A DNA stretch of 64,000 nucleotides from Phytoactinopolyspora mesophila (GTDB lineage: Bacteria; Actinomycetota; Actinomycetes; Jiangellales; Jiangellaceae): assembly GCF_010122465.1 (NCBI RefSeq), contig NZ_WLZY01000005.1, positions 431,010 through 495,009 on the forward strand, given 5' to 3'. The translations under genes were made by a program, and so were the position numbers. The notes below the pieces were generated by a model. It searched no databases. It worked only from the letters and a program-made list of their open reading frames with translations, and had not been told where the DNA came from. Shown here piece after piece: positions 38,010-46,758 of the stretch (the stretch's first letter is position 1; each line of letters opens with the position of its first letter).

Positions 38010-38015
38010 ATAGTA
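38010..38015 (-). promoter_or_regulatory. -10 box of a leaderless promoter for the MFS gene
   Basis: Minus-strand TACTAT is followed by six bases (TGGCTG) and then the GTG start at 38003. Transcription would therefore begin on the start codon. No ribosome binding site is visible, which agrees with a leaderless mRNA. Confidence 0.5.
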
Positions 38016-38045
38016 GGGACGCTCATGTCTGCGGTCCAATCGAAT

Positions 38046-38117
38046 TGCATGGCACGCTGAGTACACGCTGCAACCGCGTTTTCGGGCCTTTTCAACGTGT
38101 ACTCAACGTGCCATGCA
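38046..38117. repeat. Near-perfect 22-bp inverted repeat between divergent genes
   Basis: The arms 38046-38067 and 38096-38117 are complementary at 21 of 22 positions, around a 28-base loop with CCGCGTTTTCGGGCCTTTTC. It lies between the divergent leaderless promoters of the MFS gene and the DUF3039 gene. The arms share no sequence with the other families in this window. It may be an operator, an RNA hairpin or a mobile palindrome. Confidence 0.7.
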
Positions 38118-38157
38118 CCATCGCGCTGTGCGCGTGAGCGTGTGGGGCGCGAGTTCG

Positions 38158-38163
38158 TACACT
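38158..38163 (+). promoter_or_regulatory. -10 box of a probable leaderless promoter for the DUF3039 gene
   Basis: TACACT lies seven bases before GTG 38171, the spacing expected if transcription starts at the start codon. GTGGG just before the start is a poor ribosome binding site. Confidence 0.45.
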
Positions 38164-38170
38164 GGGTGGG

Positions 38171-38443
38171 GTGAGCACTCAGATGAGCCCGGGCACCGAG
38201 ACCATTGATGAACGCCTCACTCAGCCGACGGGTGGTGACGGCGACGGTGATCGCGATCGGTTCTCTCACTACGTACCCAAGAAGAAGCTGACCGAAGCGA
38301 TGATCAATGGCACCCCGGTCATCGCCTTGTGCGGCAAGGTCTGGGTGCCGAGCCGCGACCCGGAGAAATACCCGGTCTGCCCGGAGTGCAAGAAGAAGTG
38401 GGAGAAGATGAAGCCCGGCAAGGGTGGCGGCGACGACGCCTGA
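38171..38443 (+). CDS. DUF3039 domain protein
   Basis: A 90-residue actinobacterial protein of unknown function. The central DRFSHYVPKKKLTEAMINGT is followed by PVIALCGKVWVPSRDPEKYP and a CPECKKKWEKM motif, so three cysteines could bind zinc. The N terminus is acidic and the C terminus is rich in Lys and Gly. It is a conserved companion of the SF2 helicase found 2 kb upstream. It starts at GTG 38171 behind a possible leaderless promoter. Confidence 0.85.
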   Translation: MSTQMSPGTETIDERLTQPTGGDGDGDRDRFSHYVPKKKLTEAMINGTPVIALCGKVWVPSRDPEKYPVCPECKKKWEKMKPGKGGGDDA

Positions 38444-38452
38444 GGCGCCGGA

Positions 38453-38473
38453 CTCCAGCGACAAGTCCTGGAG
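38453..38473 (+). terminator. Short hairpin after the DUF3039 gene
   Basis: CTCCAG and CTGGAG pair around a nine-base loop, ten bases after the stop codon. It has no T-run. It is a plausible but weak terminator. Confidence 0.4.
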
Positions 38474-38552
38474 CCCTCGCTCCGCACGCACCTTTGTCGT
38501 GAACATGCTCGCGCACCTTATTCGCGGGAATCTGCGAAGAGCCAGATCTCAT

Positions 38553-38641
38553 GGTGATCGTCAGTACGTTGTGGCTGTTCCCCTGACCGATTCACACCAA
38601 TTTGCGCTGCCAGGAACAGCCACAACGTACTGACGATCACC
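38553..38641. repeat. Perfect 29-bp inverted repeat, GGTGATC family, complete copy
   Basis: Arms 38553-38581 and 38613-38641 are exactly complementary over 29 bases, around a 31-base loop. The arm begins GGTGATCGTCAGTACGTTGT. Related arms occur at 58523-58545, 63754-63777 and 63786-63808, and its outer end at 83-95. It lies in the 381-base gap between the DUF3039 gene and the next LacI gene; the remaining gap holds a short hairpin and operators. Confidence 0.85.
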
Positions 38642-38750
38642 GAAGAGGGGCGCTGCTCCTCCCGGGTAGGCGCCGTTGTCTGCGCGCCTGGCAACCGCGA
38701 AGAAATTCTTCGTTAACTATTGACTCGGTGTGCGACACCTCTTTAAGGTC

Positions 38751-38766
38751 GCTGCTACGAACCAGC
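38751..38766. promoter_or_regulatory. LacI-type operator, upstream site
   Basis: GCTGCTACGAACCAGC is a palindrome with arms GCTG/CAGC and core TACGAA. It repeats the pattern of the site at 38795-38814 in the same orientation, 44 bases before it. Confidence 0.6.
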
Positions 38767-38794
38767 AATTAAGCGTAAACACAATGCTAATAAG

Positions 38795-38814
38795 TTGCTG
38801 ATACGAAACAGCAA
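38795..38814. promoter_or_regulatory. LacI-type operator adjoining the regulator gene
   Basis: TTGCTGATACGAAACAGCAA has arms TTGCTG/CAGCAA around ATACGAAA. It ends ten bases before the regulator's GTG and would block its own translation or transcription start, so autoregulation is likely. The two sites define GCTGnTACGAAnCAGC as the motif to look for elsewhere. Confidence 0.65.
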
Positions 38815-38824
38815 GGAGTCGAGG

Positions 38825-39880
38825 GTGACGATCAAGAGCCGCCAGCAAGCACCGACACAGAGTGACGTCGCACGGCGTGCTGGTGTATCGCAGGCGACTG
38901 TCTCGGCTGTCATCAACGGCCGAGCCGCAACCCACCGGATTCCGGACGAGACGGTGCGCCGGGTCCGTGAAGCCGTCCGCGACTTGGGTTACATGGCGAA
39001 CCCGGCGGCTCGCAGCCTCAAGGGAAAGCGCAACCGGCTGCTCGGCGTGCACACCTTCGAGTCGGTGTTCCCCATCAGTCAGCGCGACTTCTACCACGAG
39101 TTCTTGATCGGCATCGAGGAACAAGCCGTCGCCGATGGCTACGATCTCGTCCTGTTCACATCCACCGAGGAGTCGAACGGTCAGCGCAGGATCTACCGCG
39201 ACGGCATGAACCGCCTGAACGTCGCCGATGGCAGCGTGCTGCTCGGTTTCACCCAGGACCGCAGCGGCATCGCCAAGCTCGCGGCGGAGGGCTACCCGTT
39301 CGTCCACGTGGGCCGCCGCGACGTTCCCGGCGTGGAGTTCCGGTGGGTGGGTGCCGATTACAAGAGCACCACCAGCCAGATCGTGGAACAGCTCAACGCG
39401 CTCGGTCACCAGCGCATCGGCTACGTGGGGCTCGCCCAGCGTATGGAGGCCCTGATCGATCGCGAGGAGGGGTACCGCGCCGGCTGCGAAGCCGTGGGCC
39501 TGCCGGCGCTGCCGCTCCTCATGGCTCCCCAGCACCTCACCGTGGAGTGGTTCGACCACGCCCTGGCCAGCGGCATGACAGCTTTCATCGCCGAGGACGA
39601 GGGATATGCGAGGCGGATCGGCGAGTTCGCTCGCGAACGCCGGCTCACAATTCCCGACGACGTGTCTGTGGTTGTGCTCCGCGGTACCACGGACGGCCCG
39701 TCGCCCGAGCGCCCGTGGAGTTCTATGGGCATCCCGCGAAACGAAATGGGCCGGATGGCGGTCCGCATGCTGGTGGAGATCCTCGAACACCCCGAGGCGT
39801 CGCGTGACGATCACGTGTTGCTGCCGTGCACACCACCCGCAGACACAACCATGGCCGCCGTCCCAGGGAGGACCGCATGA
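38825..39880 (+). CDS. LacI family regulator of the GH16/GH3/sulfatase locus
   Basis: A 351-residue repressor with a LacI HTH (SDVARRAGVSQATVSAVING) and hinge (MANPAARSLKGKRNRLLGVH), followed by a sugar-binding-like effector domain (TSTEESNGQRRIYRDGMNRL and later VSVVVLRGTTDGPSPERPWS). I start it at GTG 38825, which has AAGGAG upstream; the frame extends to 38795 but that part is the operator. Its stop overlaps the FAD oxidoreductase start by four bases, so regulator and enzyme are cotranslated at the head of the locus. The effector is presumably a sugar derived from the glycan the locus handles. Confidence 0.88.
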   Translation: MTIKSRQQAPTQSDVARRAGVSQATVSAVINGRAATHRIPDETVRRVREAVRDLGYMANPAARSLKGKRNRLLGVHTFESVFPISQRDFYHEFLIGIEEQAVADGYDLVLFTSTEESNGQRRIYRDGMNRLNVADGSVLLGFTQDRSGIAKLAAEGYPFVHVGRRDVPGVEFRWVGADYKSTTSQIVEQLNALGHQRIGYVGLAQRMEALIDREEGYRAGCEAVGLPALPLLMAPQHLTVEWFDHALASGMTAFIAEDEGYARRIGEFARERRLTIPDDVSVVVLRGTTDGPSPERPWSSMGIPRNEMGRMAVRMLVEILEHPEASRDDHVLLPCTPPADTTMAAVPGRTA

Positions 39881-41475
39881 CAGAGATCAGAGCCGATGTT
39901 GCCGTCATCGGCGGCGGCCTCGGCGGCGTGGCCGCCGCGCTCGCCGCGGCCCGGCACGGATTGACAGTGGTGCTCACCGAAGAAACCGATTGGGTGGGCG
40001 GTCAGCTGACCGCTCAGGGGGTGCCGCCGGACGAGCATCCCTGGATCGAGCAGTTCGGCTGTACCGCCAGCTATCGAGCCCTCCGCGAGGGCATCCGCGA
40101 CTACTATCGCCGGGCGTACCCGCTGACCGCCCTGGCCCGAGCACAGCGTTACCTCAACCCCGGCGGCGGCGCGGTCAGCCGCATCTGCGCCGAACCGCGC
40201 GTGGGCCTGGCCGTGATCGAGTCCATGCTCGCTCCATACCGGGCCGCGGGTCGGCTGGATCTGCGGGTTCGGCAGCGGCCGGTAGCGGCCACCACCGACG
40301 GCGACGTCGTCACCAGTGTCACCCTGGCTGACCAGGACACGGGTGAGCGCCTGACCGTCGTCGCCCCATACATCCTCGATGCCACCGAGACGGGTGAGCT
40401 GCTCCCGCTGACCGGCACCGAGTACGTCACCGGGTTCGAATCGGAGCACGACACCGGCGAGCCCAGCGCGCCGGCCGAACGTCAGCCGCTGAACATGCAG
40501 GCGGTGTCCTGGTGTTTCGCCATCGATCACATCGAAGGTGAAGACCACACGATCGACAAACCGGACGACTACCCGATCTGGCGCGACTTCCAGCCGCCGT
40601 ACTGGCCGGATCGCATGTTCAGCTTGGTGGCGCCGAAGCCGCACACCCTCGAGCCGATCCGACGCACGCTGGAGCCACATCACGACGCGGAGTTCACGAA
40701 GCAGCACGGTGGCGGCGACCTGGACCTTTGGGAGTTCCGCCGGATCGTCGCCCGGGACAATTTCGAGCCGGGGGCCTTCCCCAGCGATGTCGTCATCGTC
40801 AACTGGCCGATGATCGACTATCTGTCCGGGCCGGTATTCGAGGTCGATGACGACGACGCGGCCCATCATCTCGAAGGTGCCAAGCGGATGAGCCTGAGTT
40901 TCCTGTACTGGATGCAGACGGAAATGCCGCGCATCGATGGCGGCACGGGCTTGCCCGGCTTGCGGCTGCGCGGCGACGTCTTCGGTACCCGGGACGGCTT
41001 GGCGAAGTACCCCTACATCCGCGAGTCGCGCCGCATCGTCGCCGAGTACACGGTCGTCGAGCAGGACGTCTCGCAAGCCGTAAGAGGCAAGGACACCGCG
41101 GCACGCTACGACGACTCCGTGGGCATCGGCTCCTACCGGATCGACCTGCACCCGTCTACCGGCGGGGACAACTACATCGATGTCGGCTCGCTGCCCTTCC
41201 AGATCCCTCTGGGCGCACTGCTTCCCGTCCGTACCCGCAACCTGCTCCCTGCGGCGAAGAACATCGGAACGACGCACATCACCAACGGCTGCTACCGGCT
41301 GCACCCCGTCGAGTGGAACATCGGGGAGTCCGCCGCGCTGCTGGCCGCGTATTGCCTTCAGCACAAGGTCGCGCCTCATCACGTCCGCGCGGACGACGCT
41401 CATCGCCGCGCGTATCAGAAGGTGCTGACCGATCACGGCGTCGAGCTGTCATGGCCCGGCGTCCACGGCTACTAG
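39877..41475 (+). CDS. FAD-dependent oxidoreductase (PF12831-like), first copy
   Basis: A 532-residue flavoprotein without a signal peptide. The dinucleotide-binding motif is DVAVIGGGLGGVAAALAAAR, followed by VLTEETDWVGGQLTAQGVPP. Further conserved blocks are ILDATETGELLPLTGTEYVT and, near the end, LPAAKNIGTTHITNGCYRLH. This family occurs beside carbohydrate genes, but its reaction is not settled; oxidation of a sugar or of a glycan substituent is a guess. It overlaps the LacI gene by four bases. A second copy, by eye about three quarters identical, closes the locus at 53370. The two share a 44-base identical DNA run (41233-41276 and 54723-54766). Confidence 0.8.
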   Translation: MTEIRADVAVIGGGLGGVAAALAAARHGLTVVLTEETDWVGGQLTAQGVPPDEHPWIEQFGCTASYRALREGIRDYYRRAYPLTALARAQRYLNPGGGAVSRICAEPRVGLAVIESMLAPYRAAGRLDLRVRQRPVAATTDGDVVTSVTLADQDTGERLTVVAPYILDATETGELLPLTGTEYVTGFESEHDTGEPSAPAERQPLNMQAVSWCFAIDHIEGEDHTIDKPDDYPIWRDFQPPYWPDRMFSLVAPKPHTLEPIRRTLEPHHDAEFTKQHGGGDLDLWEFRRIVARDNFEPGAFPSDVVIVNWPMIDYLSGPVFEVDDDDAAHHLEGAKRMSLSFLYWMQTEMPRIDGGTGLPGLRLRGDVFGTRDGLAKYPYIRESRRIVAEYTVVEQDVSQAVRGKDTAARYDDSVGIGSYRIDLHPSTGGDNYIDVGSLPFQIPLGALLPVRTRNLLPAAKNIGTTHITNGCYRLHPVEWNIGESAALLAAYCLQHKVAPHHVRADDAHRRAYQKVLTDHGVELSWPGVHGY

Positions 41476-41546
41476 CCACACCCTGCTGCCTTTGATCGCG
41501 GCGCGACGAAGGTTTCGGCCACGAATCACCTGAGGGAGAGATCCTG

Positions 41547-43511
41547 ATGGACCTACACATCAATCGACGACACTTTCTGCGAGCCGGTGGCGCGTTCGCG
41601 GTGGTCGCCTTGGTTCCGGCGTGCAGTTCCTCGTCCGACGACGCGAACGACGCCGTCCCGAGCGCGCCGCCCGAGGGCGGCACCGGCGAGGCGCCCGAGT
41701 TGCAGGCGATGGTCGAGAATGGCGAACTTCCACCGCTGGCCGAGCGGCTGCCCGCGAATCCGATGGTGGTGCAGCCCATTGAGCAGATCGGAACCTACGG
41801 CGGCACCTGGCGCAACGGGATGGTCGGAACGGACGGTGGCCGTCTGAACTACAGCTTGGCATACGAGAATCTGGTGCGCTGGAATCTCGAGTGGACCGAG
41901 CCGATACCGAACGTGGCTGAGTCGGTCGATGTCAACGACGACGCCACGCTCTACACATTCCGGCTCCGAGAAGGGATGAGGTGGTCCGACGGCGAGCCGT
42001 TCACCGCGGAAGACATCGTCTTCGCCTACGACGACGTGCTGACCCATCCGGACATCAATCCGCATCCGTACGGTGTCTTCAGCGCGGGCGGGGAGATGGG
42101 CACGATCGAGAAGGTGGACGACGTGACGTTCACGTTCAGCTTCGCCGCACCGCACGGGCTGTTCCTCGATCAGATCGCCAGCGAGCCGAGCAACATGCTC
42201 ACCCGGCTGCCGAAACACTATCTGGAGCAGTTCCACGCCGACTACGACGAGCACGCCGACGACAACGCCACGGCCGCGGATTTCTCCGGGTGGATCGAGC
42301 TGGTTCAAACGGCGCTCTGGGGTGGTGCCCTCTGGCATGACATCGAGTTGCCGCGGCTGCACGCCTGGGTGCCGATCGATCCCGTCTCCGACGCCACCCA
42401 GATGAGATTCGAGCGGAACCCCTACTACTGGAAGATCGACCCGGAAGGCAACCAGCTGCCGTATCTGGACGGCATCCGGTTCGGCATCTACCAGGACGCT
42501 GAGGTGCTTCTGCTGAGCACACTTCAGGGTGAGATCGACATGATCGACCGGGTGGTGACGACCACGACGAACAAGCCGGTTCTCGCCCGCGACCGTGAGT
42601 CCGGCGGCTACGAATTCTTCGACTTGGTACCCGACAAGATCAACACGATGACGATCTTGCTGAACCAGAACTGCCAGGACGAGGTGCAGCGGGAGATCTT
42701 CCAGAATCGCGACTTCCGGATCGGGCTCTCGCACGCGATCAACCGTGAAGAGATCATCGAGGCGGTGTACGCCCGTCAGGGTGAACCGTGGCAGCCAGCG
42801 CCGCTTCCGGAGAGTGAACTGTACGACGAGGAGATGGGCAAGCAGTACACCGAGTACGACGTCGACCTGGCCAACGAGCACCTCGACGCCGCCGGATACG
42901 CCGAGCGGAACTCGGACGGGCTGCGTCTCGGGCCCGACGGCGAGCCGATCTCGTTCCGGATCCTCGTGGCCACGGACGCCGGCAAGCCGGAGATGGTCGA
43001 CTCCCTAGAGCTCATCCGCCGCTACTGGCGTGAGGTAGGCATCGACATGCGGATGCAGACCGAGGCCAACGAGTTGCGCTACGAGATCATCCAGGCCAAC
43101 GAGCACGAGGCCCATGTGTGGGACGGCGACGGCGCGCTCGACCCGGTGGGCTCTCCAACGTTCTACCTGCCGCAATGGGGCATCGACAACGTCTTCGCCC
43201 CGTTGTGGGCCAACTGGCTCGACTCGGACGGAGAAGCCGAGGGCAGCCTCGAACCTCCGGAACCGGTGAAGGAGCAATACCGCCTGTATGAAGAAATCCG
43301 CACTGAACCGGATCCCGGCCGCCGCAACGAACTGATGGCGCAGGTGCTGGCCATAGCCAAGGAGCAGTTCTTCCTCATCGGCATCAGCACCCCGGTGCCT
43401 CCGTACGGCGTGGTGAAGAACAACTTCCACAACATGGTCGAAGCGACGTTTTTCGCCGCGAAGTTCCCGTACCCGGGCGTCACCAACCCTGAGCAGTACT
43501 ACATCTCCTGA
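41547..43511 (+). CDS. Family-5 substrate-binding lipoprotein of an Opp-type importer
   Basis: A 654-residue SBP_bac_5 protein, about 100 residues longer than typical peptide-binding members. It has a Tat motif NRRHFLRAGGAF and a lipobox ending LVPAC. The signature DGEPFTAEDIVFAYDDVLTH is clear. The long subtype with QIGTYGGTWRNG near the N terminus is related to binding proteins for sugars, such as AgpA of rhizobia (alpha-galactosides) and cellobiose proteins of Thermotoga, so an oligosaccharide ligand is reasonable here. It starts at ATG 41547 with GGGAGAG upstream, and the four other transporter genes follow. Confidence 0.87.
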   Translation: MDLHINRRHFLRAGGAFAVVALVPACSSSSDDANDAVPSAPPEGGTGEAPELQAMVENGELPPLAERLPANPMVVQPIEQIGTYGGTWRNGMVGTDGGRLNYSLAYENLVRWNLEWTEPIPNVAESVDVNDDATLYTFRLREGMRWSDGEPFTAEDIVFAYDDVLTHPDINPHPYGVFSAGGEMGTIEKVDDVTFTFSFAAPHGLFLDQIASEPSNMLTRLPKHYLEQFHADYDEHADDNATAADFSGWIELVQTALWGGALWHDIELPRLHAWVPIDPVSDATQMRFERNPYYWKIDPEGNQLPYLDGIRFGIYQDAEVLLLSTLQGEIDMIDRVVTTTTNKPVLARDRESGGYEFFDLVPDKINTMTILLNQNCQDEVQREIFQNRDFRIGLSHAINREEIIEAVYARQGEPWQPAPLPESELYDEEMGKQYTEYDVDLANEHLDAAGYAERNSDGLRLGPDGEPISFRILVATDAGKPEMVDSLELIRRYWREVGIDMRMQTEANELRYEIIQANEHEAHVWDGDGALDPVGSPTFYLPQWGIDNVFAPLWANWLDSDGEAEGSLEPPEPVKEQYRLYEEIRTEPDPGRRNELMAQVLAIAKEQFFLIGISTPVPPYGVVKNNFHNMVEATFFAAKFPYPGVTNPEQYYIS

Positions 43512-43620
43512 TCCTGTGCGGGCTTCGTGGTCCGCAGACTCCCGACATCACTGACCCGCGCGAGGGCTCGCCTTCGCCTACCCGAAAACAGTTGGCCCGC
43601 GACGTACGAGGAGGTGCGGT

Positions 43621-44562
43621 GTGCTGAAGTATGTCGGTCGTCGGTTCGTGTACATGGTGCCCACGCTGTTCGCCATCTCGATCGTGGCGTTCGCCATCAT
43701 CCAGCTCCCACCGGGAGATTTTCTCACCACCTTCGTCACCCGGCTGGAGGCGCAGGGCGAGCAGGTGGACCCAGCGATGTTGGAAGGGCTACGGCAACGG
43801 TACGGCCTGGGCGAGCCGATCCACGCCCAGTACACGAAGTGGATCACCGGCATCCTCTTCCACGGTGACTTCGGGGAGTCATTCGAGTACGGGCGCAGCG
43901 TGGCTAGCCTGGTGGCCGACCGGCTGCCGTGGTCAATGGCACTGACCATATTCGCCCTGGTCTTCACCTGGGTGGTCGCCTTCCCGATCGGTCTGTACTC
44001 GGCCGTTCGCCAGTACTCGTTCGGTGACTACCTGGCCACCACCATCGGCTTCCTGGGCCTGGCGATCCCGAACTTCATGCTGGCGCTGGCCATGATGTAC
44101 ATCGCGTACAGCGTGTTCGGGTTGAGCACCAGCGGCATCTCGCCGCTGACCCTCGGCATCGCCGTCGTGGTGCTCGGCACCAGCGGGACGGCCGGGATGA
44201 TCCGGATCCTGCGCGCCAACCTGCTCGACGAGCTGAAGAAGCCGTACGTCGTGGCCGCGCGGGCCCGTGGCGTGTCAGAGAACATGCTGGTGGTCAAGTA
44301 TCCGGTCCGGATGGCGTTGAACCCGTTCGTCTCGACGGTGGGCTGGGTGCTGCCGGGGTTGGTGGGCGGTGAGGTGATCGTCGCCCAGGTGCTCAACCTG
44401 CCCACCACCGGTCCGTTGCTCTTTGGGGCGCTGCGCAGCCAGGACATGTATCTGGCCGGCTCGATCATCTTGATCATCAGCGTGCTGACCGTGATCGGCA
44501 CTCTGCTGTCCGACATCCTTCTCGCCTGGCTCGATCCGCGAGTCCGGCTGGGTTACCGGTAG
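43621..44562 (+). CDS. Opp-type ABC permease, DppB-like
   Basis: A 313-residue inner-membrane permease. It begins MLKYVGRRFVYMVPTLFAIS, has QLPPGDFLTTFVTRLEAQGE in place of the usual DppB motif, and the EAA-type loop ARARGVSENMLVVKYPVRMA. The GTG start has GAGGAGGTGC directly upstream. The 109-base gap before it shows nothing else. It pairs with the next gene to form the channel of the oligosaccharide-type importer. Confidence 0.88.
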   Translation: MLKYVGRRFVYMVPTLFAISIVAFAIIQLPPGDFLTTFVTRLEAQGEQVDPAMLEGLRQRYGLGEPIHAQYTKWITGILFHGDFGESFEYGRSVASLVADRLPWSMALTIFALVFTWVVAFPIGLYSAVRQYSFGDYLATTIGFLGLAIPNFMLALAMMYIAYSVFGLSTSGISPLTLGIAVVVLGTSGTAGMIRILRANLLDELKKPYVVAARARGVSENMLVVKYPVRMALNPFVSTVGWVLPGLVGGEVIVAQVLNLPTTGPLLFGALRSQDMYLAGSIILIISVLTVIGTLLSDILLAWLDPRVRLGYR

Positions 44563-44572
44563 GAGGCGACCC

Positions 44573-45715
44573 ATGGCACACGTGCTTCCCGACGCCGACA
44601 CCGCCGCGGCACCGCCGGTGACTCCCGACCAGACCGACGACGCCGGCCAGCGCAACGCCACCCAGTGGCGGCTGGTGTGGTGGAAGTTCCGGCATCACAA
44701 GCTGGCCATGGTCGGCCTGTTCATCATGATCGGCATCTACCTGATCGCCGTGTTCGCGGAGTTCCTGGCGCCGGTGAGCGCGAGCACGTTCGACTCCGAA
44801 TACACCTACGCTCCTCCGCAGCAGCTGCACATCGACTGGGGTGAGGGCCTCTACGTCAACGGCTACACCTCGACCGTCGATCCGGAAACCTTCGAGCCGG
44901 CCTTCGAGGTCGACGAGACCCAGAGGATCCCGGTCGGGTTGTTCGTCAAAGGCGAGGAGTACGAGCTGTTCGGGTTGATCCCGTGGGACCGGCACCTGAT
45001 CGGGCCCAAAGAACCAGGCCAGCCGATGTATCTACTGGGGGCGAACCGCAACGGATACGACCTGCTCTCCCGAATGATCCACGGCACCCGCATCTCGATG
45101 ACGATCGGCCTGGTGGGTGTCGCCATGGCGCTGGTGCTCGGGGTGATCCTCGGCGGGGTGTCCGGGTATTTCGGCGGCAAGACGGACACGATCATCCAGC
45201 GCATCGTGGAGTTCTTCATGTCCATCCCCGGTATCCCGCTGTGGATGGGCTTGTCGGCGGCGCTCCCGCGGGACTGGGGCCCGATGCAGCGATATTTCGC
45301 CATCACGGTGATCCTGGCCATCATCGGCTGGACGGATATGGCGCGGGTGGTGCGTGGACGTTTCCTGTCGTTGCGCCAGGAGGAATTCGTCACCTCCGCT
45401 CATCTCGACGGGTGCGGCCGGCCGCGGGTGATCTTCCGGCACATGCTTCCGTCGTTCACCAGCCACATGATCGCGGTGATCACGCTGTCGATCCCGGCGA
45501 TGATCCTGGCCGAGACCGCACTCAGCTTCCTCGGCCTCGGCCTGCAACCGCCGGTGGTCAGCTGGGGCGTGCTGCTGCAGGACGCGCAGAACGTCAGGGT
45601 TCTCGCCACCGCGCCGTGGCTGATGCTCCCCGGCGTCGCTGTGATCATTTCCGTGCTCGCCTTGAACTTCGTGGGCGACGGTCTCCGCGACGCGGCCGAC
45701 CCGTACAAGAGGTAG
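44573..45715 (+). CDS. Opp-type ABC permease, DppC-like
   Basis: A 380-residue permease, longer than usual because of a 120-residue extracytoplasmic insert (about 65-165) between the first and second helices, rich in acidic and aromatic residues. The DppC motif appears as LLGANRNGYDLLSRMIHGTR, and the EAA loop is SAHLDGCGRPRVIFRHMLPS. It follows the DppB-like gene by ten bases. Long inserts of this sort occur in the sugar-related Opp subfamily and might contact the large binding protein. Confidence 0.87.
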   Translation: MAHVLPDADTAAAPPVTPDQTDDAGQRNATQWRLVWWKFRHHKLAMVGLFIMIGIYLIAVFAEFLAPVSASTFDSEYTYAPPQQLHIDWGEGLYVNGYTSTVDPETFEPAFEVDETQRIPVGLFVKGEEYELFGLIPWDRHLIGPKEPGQPMYLLGANRNGYDLLSRMIHGTRISMTIGLVGVAMALVLGVILGGVSGYFGGKTDTIIQRIVEFFMSIPGIPLWMGLSAALPRDWGPMQRYFAITVILAIIGWTDMARVVRGRFLSLRQEEFVTSAHLDGCGRPRVIFRHMLPSFTSHMIAVITLSIPAMILAETALSFLGLGLQPPVVSWGVLLQDAQNVRVLATAPWLMLPGVAVIISVLALNFVGDGLRDAADPYKR

Positions 45716-45726
45716 GGACGACGCCT

Positions 45727-46758
45727 ATGCATGCCACCGACAACCTATTGGCCATCAAGGGCCTGAAAACTCATTTCTTCATCAGAGAAGGTGCGGTCCG
45801 CGCCGTCGACGGCGTCACGCTCTCGGTTCCGCGTGGCAAGACGGTGTGCGTGGTGGGTGAGTCCGGGTGCGGGAAGAGTGTGACGGCGCGTTCGGTGCTC
45901 GGCCTGGTCGACGAGCCAGGCCGGATCGTGGCCGGTGAGATCTGGTGGCGCCGCGAGGGCGGTGAGCCCGTGGACCTGGCGTCCCTGGATCCGAAGAGCG
46001 AGCAGATGCGGCGGGTGCGCGGTGGTGAGATCTCGATGGTGTTCCAGGAGCCGATGGCGTCGTTGTCGCCGATGTACACGGTGGGCGCGCAGCTGGTGGA
46101 GGCGATCCAGCTGCACCTGCCCCTTGACAAGGACCAGGCCCGGGAGCGGGCGATCGGGTTGCTGCGGCGGGTCGGCATACCGCGTCCTGAGCAGCGGTTC
46201 GATGCGTACTCGTTCCAGCTGTCCGGCGGGATGTGTCAGCGGGTGATGATCGCGATAGCGCTGGCCTGTGATCCAGCGCTGCTGATCGCCGACGAGCCCA
46301 CCACCGCACTTGACGTGACGACGCAGGCACGGGTTGTCGACTTGTTGCGGGAGTTGCAGGCCGACACGGGGATGTCGGTGTTGTTCATCACCCATGACCT
46401 GGGCGTGGTGGCGGAGATCGCCGACGAGGTGGTGGTTATGTATCTGGGCACGGTGGTGGAGCGCGGAGGCGTGGACGAGATCTTCCACGATCCCAAGCAT
46501 CCGTACACGAAGGCGCTGCTGGGTTCCATTCCGCGCATGGGGGCCGGTACGCGGCAGCGGCTCACCACGATCCGGGGCAACGTTCCGCATCCGTCCGACC
46601 GGCCCGCCGGGTGCCCGTTCCATCCACGCTGCGACTCCGCCATCGTCGGCGTGTGCGACGCGGCCGAACCACCCGACGTCGTGCTCGGACCGGGCCGTAC
46701 GGCCCGCTGCGTGCTGCACGAGCACGACCGCTCGTCCCTCAAGGAGGTGCGGATATGA
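45727..46758 (+). CDS. Opp-type ABC ATPase, DppD-like
   Basis: A 343-residue ATPase with Walker A GESGCGKS, signature [20 protein letters not shown] and Walker [13 protein letters not shown]. The C-terminal oligopeptide-type extension has CPFHPRC...C cysteines, which in some DppD relatives hold an iron-sulfur cluster. The start is ATG 45727, 11 bases after the permease stop; the frame is open upstream but that part is antisense-like. It overlaps the DppF-like gene by four bases. Confidence 0.88.
   Translation: MHATDNLLAIKGLKTHFFIREGAVRAVDGVTLSVPRGKTVCVVGESGCGKSVTARSVLGLVDEPGRIVAGEIWWRREGGEPVDLASLDPKSEQMRRVRGGEISMVFQEPMASLSPMYTVGAQLVEAIQLHLPLDKDQARERAIGLLRRVGIPRPEQRFDAYSFQLSGGMCQRVMIAIALACDPALLIADEPTTALDVTTQARVVDLLRELQADTGMSVLFITHDLGVVAEIADEVVVMYLGTVVERGGVDEIFHDPKHPYTKALLGSIPRMGAGTRQRLTTIRGNVPHPSDRPAGCPFHPRCDSAIVGVCDAAEPPDVVLGPGRTARCVLHEHDRSSLKEVRI

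Noticed and set aside
38553-38641. Insertion sequence or MITE with its own transposase, or a CRISPR repeat
   Set aside because: No transposase gene, no target-site duplication that I could define and no regularly spaced repeats; described only as a palindromic repeat family.
44983-46758. A 591-residue open frame for the DppD-like ATPase
   Set aside because: The first 248 residues are a shadow of the DppC-like permease; the ATPase starts at ATG 45727.
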